From contig JAKAPU010000180.1 in the NCBI GenBank assembly GCA_021806865.1, forward strand, positions 1 to 5,523: DNA of 5,523 nt. Direction: 5' to 3'. Positions 1-5,334 of the stretch are shown piece after piece. The DNA is from an archaeon. Its GTDB lineage: Archaea; Thermoproteota; Nitrososphaeria; Nitrososphaerales; CADDZS01. Position 1 is the stretch's first letter, and each line of letters begins with the position of its first letter. The position numbers and the translations under genes are program-made. The notes beneath the pieces were generated by a model. It was given only the letters and a program-made list of their open reading frames with translations. It was not told where the DNA came from and searched no databases.

Positions 1-507
1 AACGTGTACTACAACGGGCTGAAGGCGCCCGATGCCAAGAAAATAGCAAACCTTGCACTGACATACTCGTACCAGACGCACGGTGTGGTCGGCGAGCTCG
101 ATGAGGAGACCGGCAAGTTCAAGATTCTGAAGTATGTGATTGTGGACGACGCAGGAAGATTGATCAATCCGCTCGTCGTCGACGGGCAGGTCCACGGAGC
201 AGCTCTGCACGGACTTGCGGCAGCGATGTTTGAGGAGTACAAGTACAGCAACGACGGGCAACTGGAGTCATCCACTTTCATCGACTATCTCGCTCCCACT
301 GCTATAGATGTCCCGACATTCGAGGTTGGCCACATTGAGATTCCCTCACCTTTTGCACCGCTCGGAGCAAAGGGAGTCGGCGAGGGCGGAGGAACGGCGC
401 ATGTCGCAGTGATCAACGCGATAAACGACGCGCTCGGCGCTTTCCAAGCCACTCTGGAAAAGTCCATAGCTCCGCCCGAAGCTTTGCTCAATCTGATAAA
501 GAAGTAG
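1..507 (+). CDS. CoxL/xanthine dehydrogenase-type molybdopterin-binding large subunit, C-terminal part (5' truncated)
   Basis: The reading frame is already open at base 1 and ends at TAG 505-507, leaving the last 168 residues of a protein that is usually about 750-800 residues long. The visible part matches the C-terminal molybdopterin-cytosine-dinucleotide domain of the CO dehydrogenase/aldehyde oxidase/xanthine dehydrogenase large subunits. It has a 'VDDAGRLINP' strand (residues 48-57), the GQVHG cofactor-binding segment (62-66), a 'DYLAPTAIDVP' stretch (95-105) and the KGVGEGG motif (124-130). Glu128 of that motif is the family's catalytic base beside the Mo atom. These enzymes hydroxylate aldehydes, purines or other heterocycles, or oxidise CO, working with a FAD subunit and a 2Fe-2S subunit. 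The CO-specific AYRCSFR active-site loop would lie upstream of the window, so true CO dehydrogenase cannot be told from an aldehyde-oxidase-like paralogue. The gene is convergent with the next one, one base apart. Family is well supported; substrate is unknown. Confidence 0.9.
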   Translation, partial: NVYYNGLKAPDAKKIANLALTYSYQTHGVVGELDEETGKFKILKYVIVDDAGRLINPLVVDGQVHGAALHGLAAAMFEEYKYSNDGQLESSTFIDYLAPTAIDVPTFEVGHIEIPSPFAPLGAKGVGEGGGTAHVAVINAINDALGAFQATLEKSIAPPEALLNLIKK

Positions 508-508
508 T

Positions 509-1303
509 CTACTCGCCCGTGAATCTGGGCTCCCTCTTTTCCTTGAAAAAGGCAGTGATTCCCTCCTTCAGATCCTTCGAGTGGAACATCTCTATAGATT
601 CCCTCAGCTGGAACTCCATTCCCTCGTCGAGCGACATCTCGGATCCAAAGTTGACGCAGGCCTTTGCAGCGCCAATTGCCAGCGGCGCCCTCTTTGCAAT
701 CTTTGCTGCAAGCGCAAGACACTCGTCCAGCAATTTGTCCGGCGTTACCACTCTATTCACTATGCCGATTCTGTGAGCTTCAGTCGCTGGAATCCAGTCT
801 CCAGTGAAGAGTAGTTCCTTCGCAATGAACTTGCCCACGACTCTCGGGAGTCTAATTGTTATTCCAGCTCCGGGAGATACTCCTATGCCCGTTTCTGGAA
901 GGCCGAACTTTGCGTCCTCTGCCGCGACGACAATGTCGCATGCCTGTATCAGCTCAATGTTTGCAAATCCGTTCACGGCAGCGATTATCGGCTTTCTAAG
1001 CTTCTCCATCTGCCTCCAGAGCTCGAGGTTTTCCCTCTGGAACCTTTCTGTCTGCTCGATCGTGTTTGTCAAAAATTCTGTAGTGTCTCCTCCGGCGCAG
1101 TAGGCCTTGCCCTTCGCGGCCATTATTACTGCTCGCACGCTCTTGTCTGCGGCTATCTGGTCGTAGGCCCTTCTAAACTCCTGAACCATGCGGTAGGTCA
1201 TGGCGTTTCTCTTGTCCGGCCTGTTGTAGTAGAGAATCACTGTCGAGTCCTTCTTTTCGTAGAGAATGTCCTGGAAACCTGACACGTCGATTGCTGACTC
1301 CAA
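509..1303 (-). CDS. Enoyl-CoA hydratase/isomerase (crotonase) family protein with deleted oxyanion-loop glycines
   Basis: This 264-residue protein has the usual crotonase-fold length. Visible motifs are 'NRPDKRNAM' (residues 27-35), 'YCAGGD' (68-73, first oxyanion-hole strand), 'AAVNGFA' (108-114), 'ACD' (121-123), 'FGLPE' (133-137), 'PGAG' (144-147) and 'GIVNRVV' (180-186). The two acids used by enoyl-CoA hydratase align with Glu117 and Glu137. The family normally reads A-x-GGG-x-E-L, but here it reads A-N-I-E-L: three residues are missing, exactly the glycine triplet that carries the second oxyanion-hole amide. Hydratase activity is therefore uncertain. The frame stays open to 1378, but that extension runs through a promoter-like sequence and does not match the family. 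I chose TTG 1303 because it gives the normal length and has AAAGGAAG (1319-1312) just upstream. The next ATG (residue 35) would cut into the fold. Role: probably acyl-CoA processing with the two upstream dehydrogenases; substrate unknown. Confidence 0.88.
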   Translation of the reverse strand: MESAIDVSGFQDILYEKKDSTVILYYNRPDKRNAMTYRMVQEFRRAYDQIAADKSVRAVIMAAKGKAYCAGGDTTEFLTNTIEQTERFQRENLELWRQMEKLRKPIIAAVNGFANIELIQACDIVVAAEDAKFGLPETGIGVSPGAGITIRLPRVVGKFIAKELLFTGDWIPATEAHRIGIVNRVVTPDKLLDECLALAAKIAKRAPLAIGAAKACVNFGSEMSLDEGMEFQLRESIEMFHSKDLKEGITAFFKEKREPRFTGE

Positions 1304-1311
1304 ATTGCTTA

Positions 1312-1319
1312 CTTCCTTT
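1312..1319 (-). promoter_or_regulatory. Shine-Dalgarno-like AAAGGAAG supporting a TTG start
   Basis: AAAGGAAG on the minus strand lies 8 nt before TTG at 1303. It is a modest match to the archaeal GGAGGTG consensus. It supports TTG as the start, because no in-frame ATG exists near the expected N terminus of the crotonase-family protein. Confidence 0.5.
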
Positions 1320-1331
1320 GCATTCCAAAAA

Positions 1332-2060
1332 TCATCGAGGGGGATATAAACGGATAGAAGGAGTGTTTGTACTCGCACTCTCGACGTATTCCCTTACTTG
1401 TGATAATAACTCTGAGAACATTTTGCTAGTCAGCTTGCCGGTGTTTGTGTTCCTCGGGCTCGGGTGGTACGAGGCGAACAGTGTTGGCACACCTTTTCCT
1501 GTCTCGTACTTCTTGCCGTGCTCGAACTTGATTCCCTTGATCCCGTGATATTTCTTCATGAATAAGACCATCCAGTCGAACGCCACCTTTCCTAGGCATA
1601 GGACTGCCCTGGAGTCTCTTAGTAAAGCGAGTTCGTATTCCAAATAGGGTGCGCAGTTGATTATCTCTTGTCTTGCGGGCTTGTCCTTTGGAGGCACGCA
1701 CTTCACCGCAGCTGTCACGTAACAGTTTGTGTATTCAAGGCCGTCGTTTCTCGTCTCTGATGTCGGCTGGTTTGCAAATCCCGCTTCGTGAAGGTGCTTT
1801 ACGAGGAACCTAGCGCTGTTGTCTCCCGTGAATACCCTTCCCGTCCTGTTTCCGCCGTGAGCTGCCGGTGCAAGGCCGAGTACTACGAGCTTTGCTTTTG
1901 GATCTCCGTATCCCGGCACTGGTTTGCCCCAGTAGTCAAAGTCGAGATACTGCTTTCTCTTTTCCTTCGCAACCTTTTCTCGAAACTCCACTAGCCTTGT
2001 GCACTTTTTGCATGTAACGAGCTTCCTGTTTAGGTCATCAAGGCTCGAAGGCTGTTTCAT
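1332..2060 (-). CDS. Uracil-DNA glycosylase, family 5 (UDGb-like), 4Fe-4S
   Basis: This 242-residue DNA-repair enzyme would remove uracil, and in this family also other deaminated bases such as hypoxanthine, from DNA to start base excision repair. Motif 1 reads 'GLAPAAHGGNRTGR' then 'FTGD' (residues 62-80). The Ala-Ala in place of the acidic or Asn residue used by other families is the hallmark of family 5. The second motif, 'HPSPRNTNTG' (199-208), supplies the histidine and the minor-groove loop. Four cysteines, C17-x2-C20, C121 and C136, match the spacing of the 4Fe-4S ligands of family 4/5 enzymes. I chose ATG 2060 because TAGGTG lies 5 nt upstream; the frame remains open to 2114, but that part overlaps Acd2. 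A GTG at 2066, two codons earlier, is also possible. The gene follows Acd2 by 8 nt and is probably co-transcribed, an unusual partner for acyl-CoA genes. Length is slightly longer than typical family 4 enzymes and normal for UDGb. Confidence 0.93.
   Translation of the reverse strand: MKQPSSLDDLNRKLVTCKKCTRLVEFREKVAKEKRKQYLDFDYWGKPVPGYGDPKAKLVVLGLAPAAHGGNRTGRVFTGDNSARFLVKHLHEAGFANQPTSETRNDGLEYTNCYVTAAVKCVPPKDKPARQEIINCAPYLEYELALLRDSRAVLCLGKVAFDWMVLFMKKYHGIKGIKFEHGKKYETGKGVPTLFASYHPSPRNTNTGKLTSKMFSELLSQVREYVESASTNTPSIRLYPPR
1343..1350 (-). promoter_or_regulatory. Archaeal TATA box for the crotonase-family gene
   Basis: TTTATATC on the minus strand is close to the archaeal TATA consensus (TTTATATA). 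Its centre is near 1346, so a start 26-27 nt downstream would fall near 1320. That would give a leader of about 17 nt that still contains the AAAGGAAG ribosome site before TTG 1303. The box lies inside the last codons of the uracil-DNA glycosylase gene. The crotonase gene could thus be transcribed alone as well as by read-through. No transcript data are available. Confidence 0.55.
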
Positions 2061-2065
2061 TTTCA

Positions 2066-2071
2066 CACCTA
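2066..2071 (-). promoter_or_regulatory. Shine-Dalgarno TAGGTG overlapping the Acd2 stop codon
   Basis: The minus strand reads TAGGTG, then TGAAA, then ATG at 2060. The TAG stop of Acd2 is the first half of the ribosome site for the glycosylase gene. GGTG matches the archaeal anti-SD and is 5 nt from ATG. This arrangement suggests translational coupling and supports ATG 2060 over the longer open frame. Confidence 0.6.
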
Positions 2072-3217
2072 GTAAGACTTTGGCAGTCCCAAAGATCTCT
2101 CCGCGATCGCGCACAGGAGCAACTCTTCCGAAATTGGATGTATCTTGTGTACGCGCACGTCCCTCCAGTATCTCTCGACGTCATAGTCCGAGTAGTAGCC
2201 GTGCCCGCCGAACGTCTGCAGAGCTCTCTCCGCCGCATAGTTTGCCGCTATTTCTGCTGTATACAGGGCATAGTTTGCGGAGCTGACAAAGGCGCTTCCA
2301 TTTCCTTGCATTGAGGCCGCCTTCAACATCATCGCCTCCGCAGTGAGCAGCTGGGCCATCGCTTCGGCTAGTGGGAACTGGATTCCCTGGTTTGATCCGA
2401 TTGGTTTTCCAAAGACCGTTCTCTTCCTTGCATAATCGGATGCTGTATTGAGCGCCAGTTTTCCAGTTCCTATCAGTGACGCTGCGGTCGCAACCCTGTC
2501 CATGTTGAAGCTGTCAACGGCGTTGTACCAGGCTCTGTCTAGCTCGCCGACGAGGTCCTCGTCCTTGACCTTCAGGTCCTTAATCTCCACATCGAAGTTG
2601 TTGATGAACTGCATTCCAAGTTTCTGAAGCTTCGTTGCCTTGATTTCCTGGTTTTTTGCTGGGACAAGAAACATCGAGACTCCCAGCGATTTTTTCTCGC
2701 CAATGGGTTTTGTCCTTGCGAAGACTACGAGATAATCGGCACGATCCACGTTGTTCACAAACCTCTTTGAGCCGTTGATCACGTAGCCACCGGAGATTTT
2801 GGAAGCCTTTGTCTCAATCGATGAAGCATCCAGTCCTGACACTTCCTCCCCGAGTGCTATCGAGATTTTTAGTTCTCCTTTTGCAAGCTTTGGAAGCAGG
2901 AGATTCTTTTGTTCCTCAGTGGAATTTTTCTCGAAGATCTGAGAGACGAGGTTTCCACTCAAGAATAGGTAGGATGCAATGCCAGCGTACCTCTCAGCAG
3001 TTTCCTCGGTTGCTAGCGCAAGATCAAGGAGAGACTTTTCCATTCCCCCGTACTTTTCTCCGATCAAGAGACCGAAGATGCCAGCCTTGGAGATCGCTTG
3101 CCAGTATTCGTCAGGAAATCTTTCCTCTCTGTACACCTGCCTCCAGTACGCGGTATCAAAGTTTGAGGAGACCGCCCTGATCTTTTCCACGATAGAGTTG
3201 TCGAAACTGAAATCCAT
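2069..3217 (-). CDS. Acyl-CoA dehydrogenase-family protein with degenerate flavin/active site (Acd2)
   Basis: This 382-residue protein has full acyl-CoA dehydrogenase length: N-terminal helical domain (about 1-115), beta domain (about 116-225) and C-terminal helical domain (about 226-382). Conserved C-terminal motifs are present: 'RTVFGKPIGSNQ' (266-277) and 'QTFGGHGY' (334-341), which bind FAD across the subunit interface. Other key sites are changed. The flavin-binding TEPxAGSD segment reads GEEVSGLD (123-130). The WIT(N/S) segment reads FVNN (153-156), losing the Trp and Thr that contact the flavin. The position of the usual C-terminal catalytic Glu (MCAD Glu376) aligns with Pro361, and the alternative helix-G position (IVD Glu254) holds Asp240. 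These alignments were made by eye. The start ATG 3217 matches the family N terminus, with AAGGAG (3235-3230) 12 nt upstream. The gene begins 5 nt after Acd1. It could be a non-catalytic partner of Acd1, an altered enzyme, or a dehydrogenase using Asp240. Confidence 0.92.
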   Translation of the reverse strand: MDFSFDNSIVEKIRAVSSNFDTAYWRQVYREERFPDEYWQAISKAGIFGLLIGEKYGGMEKSLLDLALATEETAERYAGIASYLFLSGNLVSQIFEKNSTEEQKNLLLPKLAKGELKISIALGEEVSGLDASSIETKASKISGGYVINGSKRFVNNVDRADYLVVFARTKPIGEKKSLGVSMFLVPAKNQEIKATKLQKLGMQFINNFDVEIKDLKVKDEDLVGELDRAWYNAVDSFNMDRVATAASLIGTGKLALNTASDYARKRTVFGKPIGSNQGIQFPLAEAMAQLLTAEAMMLKAASMQGNGSAFVSSANYALYTAEIAANYAAERALQTFGGHGYYSDYDVERYWRDVRVHKIHPISEELLLCAIAERSLGLPKSY

Positions 3218-3222
3218 GCTTC

Positions 3223-4401
3223 TCAGTAGCTCCTTGGAAGGCGCAGCACCCTCTGCCCGATGAAATTCAAGACCATCTCTTCTGGAACAGGCCCAGTTCG
3301 AAAGAGCCTGCTGTCTCGCCAGTGCCTCTCAATGTCCGAATTTTTCGCGTATCCCATGCCGCCGTACGTCTGAATCGCCCTGTCCGCAGTGAAGAAAGCA
3401 GCGCGCGCGCCCATGTACGCTGCGGTGTTTGCGCTCGTAGAGCAATCCACTTTGTTATCAAACTCCCATGCTGCTCTCTGTGTTATCGACCAGGCTGCTT
3501 CGAGATCTGCTTTTGATCTTGCCAGCGGCAGTTGGATCGCCTGATTTGATCCGATTGGTCTCCCGAACACGATTCTACTCTTCGCATACTCGACAGCCTT
3601 GGATAGCACTAGCTCGCCCAGTCCGACGCTCATAGATGCGGTTGATATCCTCTCGGCGTTGAGCAGCGCGGGCAAGACGTCCCACCCCTTGTCCAGCTCG
3701 CCCAGTATGTTTTCGCTCGGGACGTACAGGTCCTCGATGTAGACCTCGTTTGAGCCGAGCGCTCTCATCGAGATGTCCTCGATCTTTTTTGTTCTAATTT
3801 GTCCGCGCTTGATTTCACGCTTGTCCACGAGGAAGAGGGTCAAGCCTTCCGTTCTCTTTGATACCTTGTCTTTCGGTGTAGTTCTTGTGACGATGTTGAA
3901 CAGTGTGGCCTTATGTGCCAGCGTGATCCAGATCTTTTGCCCGTTGATCACATAGCCGTCGCCTTCTTTTTTTGCGCTCGTTGCGATGTCCAGTGTATTC
4001 ACTCCGGCGGAAGGTTCTGTCAGTCCGAAGGACATTATGTGCTTGCCAGCGCCTAACTCCGACAGCAACTTGCTCCTCAATGGTTCCTTCGCAAACGTCT
4101 TGATCGTCTGGATCGCAAATACGCAGATCGCCATGACGATGTCTCCCGCTGACATGCCGCACCTCTTTGAGAGCTCGTTTATTGCGATCGAAACTTCAGT
4201 GAGTCCGAGTCCTGTTCCTCCCTGCTCGGAAGGAACATTGAGACCGAACCAGCCGCCTGATGCAAGCGCGTCAAAGTACTCCTGGGGAAACTCTGATTTT
4301 TCGTCGTGTTCTCTCCAGTACGCGTCCGAGTACTGGGAAGCAATCGAGGAAAGAGATTCCCTCAGCAGCTTCTGGTCCTCCGATTCTTCAAAACTAAGCA
4401 A
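3223..4401 (-). CDS. Acyl-CoA dehydrogenase (Acd1), isovaleryl/long-chain-type base position
   Basis: This FAD enzyme would oxidise acyl-CoA to trans-2-enoyl-CoA and pass electrons to ETF. With a TTG start at 4401 it has 392 residues, the family norm. Motifs are 'LTEPSAG' (127-133), 'IWIT' (157-160), 'RIVFGRPIGSNQ' (276-287) and 'QTYGGMGY' (344-351), all FAD-binding sites in intact form. The usual C-terminal catalytic Glu position aligns with Pro371. Helix G instead carries Glu250 in 'NAER', where isovaleryl- and long-chain acyl-CoA dehydrogenases have their base, so it looks catalytic. The frame is open back to ATG 4479, but those 26 codons have no family match and use codons rare in the rest of the gene (CGA, CAA, CTA). 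From 4401 the protein begins like the family, 'SFEESEDQKLLRES'. TTG 4413 or 4416 behind AGGT is another option, so the start is unsure within about 80 bases. The gene probably heads the leftward block; the substrate is unknown. Confidence 0.92.
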   Translation of the reverse strand: MLSFEESEDQKLLRESLSSIASQYSDAYWREHDEKSEFPQEYFDALASGGWFGLNVPSEQGGTGLGLTEVSIAINELSKRCGMSAGDIVMAICVFAIQTIKTFAKEPLRSKLLSELGAGKHIMSFGLTEPSAGVNTLDIATSAKKEGDGYVINGQKIWITLAHKATLFNIVTRTTPKDKVSKRTEGLTLFLVDKREIKRGQIRTKKIEDISMRALGSNEVYIEDLYVPSENILGELDKGWDVLPALLNAERISTASMSVGLGELVLSKAVEYAKSRIVFGRPIGSNQAIQLPLARSKADLEAAWSITQRAAWEFDNKVDCSTSANTAAYMGARAAFFTADRAIQTYGGMGYAKNSDIERHWRDSRLFRTGPVPEEMVLNFIGQRVLRLPRSY

Positions 4402-4644
4402 TCTGAAATTCAACAAACCTGATTCGTGGTTAAGAGAGTTTTGTCGTGTCTCTCGCTGGAGTAGTTTGAGCAGTTCCATCGCTTTGAATCATCGCCAGTT
4501 TCAAAGAGAGCAGCCTGCATGTATTCCAACCTGAACTCCTGCTCGCGAGAGCGGCTTCCCAGTTCCATCCCGAACCGTGCGAAGAAAGACTCCATGCCGA
4601 ATGGCGCGTGATGAGAGTTAGTGCAAATCCCGATTGCGTAGCAC

Positions 4645-4652
4645 TTTTTAAT
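4645..4652 (+). promoter_or_regulatory. Possible TATA box of the NTF2-like gene
   Basis: TTTTTAAT is centred about 31 nt before ATG 4680. A start 26-27 nt downstream would fall near 4675, giving an almost leaderless transcript that would lack the GGAGG at 4668-4672. Either this box is not used or the start lies elsewhere, so confidence is low. Confidence 0.25.
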
Positions 4653-4667
4653 GAATGCCATTTCAAT

Positions 4668-4672
4668 GGAGG
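4668..4672 (+). promoter_or_regulatory. Strong Shine-Dalgarno GGAGG deciding the start at 4680
   Basis: GGAGG is followed by a 7-nt spacer and ATG 4680, an ideal ribosome binding arrangement. It favours ATG 4680 over the upstream in-frame ATGs at 4608 and 4611. The 24 residues they would add do not resemble the NTF2-like fold. Confidence 0.75.
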
Positions 4673-4679
4673 ACGCCTC

Positions 4680-5162
4680 ATGCCTCACCAGTGGACGAAG
4701 GAGCAACTCAGAAGGCAGGTGAAGAACGCGATCTTTCGCGTGTTTGACGCGGCCAAGTCCAGAGACTTTGGAATTCTTGCCTCGATGCACTATCCCAGGG
4801 AGGAGCTCTTTTCCAAGTTTGATTTCTCCGCGCCGTACAGGAGGCAGACGCTTTCTCAGGCTCTCATGCACGAGGAGGTTGCCTACACCAGCGTGACAGA
4901 CTTCAACTACAAGATCGAAGACCTGAAGATCGATCTGATCTCGCCAGACGTCGCCATCGCCACCTTCAATCTCGAGACGGGTGGCCTCTTTGTCAACGAT
5001 TACAGGTTTGAGGGCAGTCCCGCAAGGTCTAATCTGCGCGCGACCATGGTGTTCCTCTGGAAGGAGGACAACTGGCTCATAGTCCACGAGCACTTTTCCA
5101 GCTTTCCTGAAGCTCCCGTAGAGAAGAAAAAGCACGGCGAACTCAAGAGCGCAAAGGTCTGA
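4680..5162 (+). CDS. NTF2-like / SnoaL-like domain protein
   Basis: This 160-residue protein has an N-terminal helix pair (about 5-37, 'VFDAAKSRDFGILASMH' at 21-37). Curved-sheet strands follow: 'YKIEDLKIDLIS' (77-88), 'VAIATFNLE' (91-99), 'RATMVFLWKED' (120-130) and 'WLIVHEHFS' (132-140). The order and the ending W-x-I-x-H-x-H-x-S are typical of SnoaL_3/DUF4440-type NTF2-like proteins. That fold forms a cone-shaped pocket and is used by ketosteroid isomerase-like enzymes, small-ligand binders and dimerising modules. No specific catalytic set can be named from sequence. His136 and His138 in the last strand could line the pocket. No signal peptide or membrane segment is seen, so it is probably cytoplasmic. 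The Lys-rich tail (149-160) lies outside the fold. It is transcribed away from the acyl-CoA block, so a functional link is only inferred. Confidence 0.85.
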   Translation: MPHQWTKEQLRRQVKNAIFRVFDAAKSRDFGILASMHYPREELFSKFDFSAPYRRQTLSQALMHEEVAYTSVTDFNYKIEDLKIDLISPDVAIATFNLETGGLFVNDYRFEGSPARSNLRATMVFLWKEDNWLIVHEHFSSFPEAPVEKKKHGELKSAKV

Positions 5163-5334
5163 GTTCTTCGAGATCTTTGTTGAATCGAGCTCGCAGTGAT
5201 CGTAAGAGCCTGATACTCGTTGTTCTAAACTTTGAGAGCTTGTTTCAAGCTGTGCCGTGAAAAAGATCGCGCCTGTGAAGAATTGAGAAAAAATTTCTGA
5301 ATATAAGCCGCGAATTGGACTAGTACCGGATTCT
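5163..5334. other. Non-coding stretch after the NTF2-like gene
   Basis: I see no gene in these 172 bases. The stretch is less G+C-rich than the genes. Visible structures are the 8-bp palindrome CGAGCTCG (5186-5193) and a short perfect hairpin, AGCTTG-TTT-CAAGCT (5237-5251), without a following T tract. A purine-rich segment and a TATA-like box follow near 5287-5307. No tRNA or other known RNA is recognisable. Confidence 0.55.
5299..5307 (+). promoter_or_regulatory. TATA-like box before a possible leaderless gene
   Basis: GAATATAAG follows an A-rich element (GAGAAAAAATTT, 5285-5296) that could act as the factor B recognition region. A start 26-27 nt downstream of its centre falls near 5330, five bases before ATG 5335. 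That geometry is common for leaderless archaeal transcripts. A chance match in AT-rich spacer cannot be excluded. Confidence 0.4.

Larger units (their letters stand above)
4402..4679. other. Divergent intergenic region between Acd1 and the NTF2-like gene
   Basis: This 278-base stretch should hold the promoters of both divergent genes. Toward the left I see only a weak box, CTTAAC (minus strand, about 4430-4435), 27-31 nt before TTG 4401. Toward the right there is TTTTTAAT (4645-4652). An 8-bp palindrome, CTCGCGAG, lies at 4542-4549. I see no RNA gene and no convincing small gene. If Acd1 really starts at ATG 4479, the region shrinks to 200 bases. Confidence 0.5.

Noticed and set aside
1..507. 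Naming the first gene a true CO dehydrogenase (coxL)
   Set aside because: The diagnostic AYRCSFR loop is outside the window, and the visible C-terminal motifs are shared by aldehyde and purine hydroxylases.
285..722. A minus-strand open frame of 145 codons spanning the convergent junction
   Set aside because: It overlaps both the CoxL-like and crotonase-like genes in a different frame and has no ribosome site or family resemblance.
1304..1378. The upstream part of the crotonase open frame as a genuine N terminus
   Set aside because: These codons overlap the end of the glycosylase gene and a TATA box and have no crotonase-family match.
3986..4534. A 182-codon open frame on the plus strand opposite Acd1
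   Set aside because: It is Ser/Pro-rich with no motifs and lies opposite conserved acyl-CoA dehydrogenase sequence, as expected from codon bias on the other strand.
5237..5251. Hairpin AGCTTG-TTT-CAAGCT as an intrinsic terminator
   Set aside because: The stem is only 6 bp and no T run follows. Archaeal termination depends on T-rich stretches rather than hairpins, so I only mention it as a structure.
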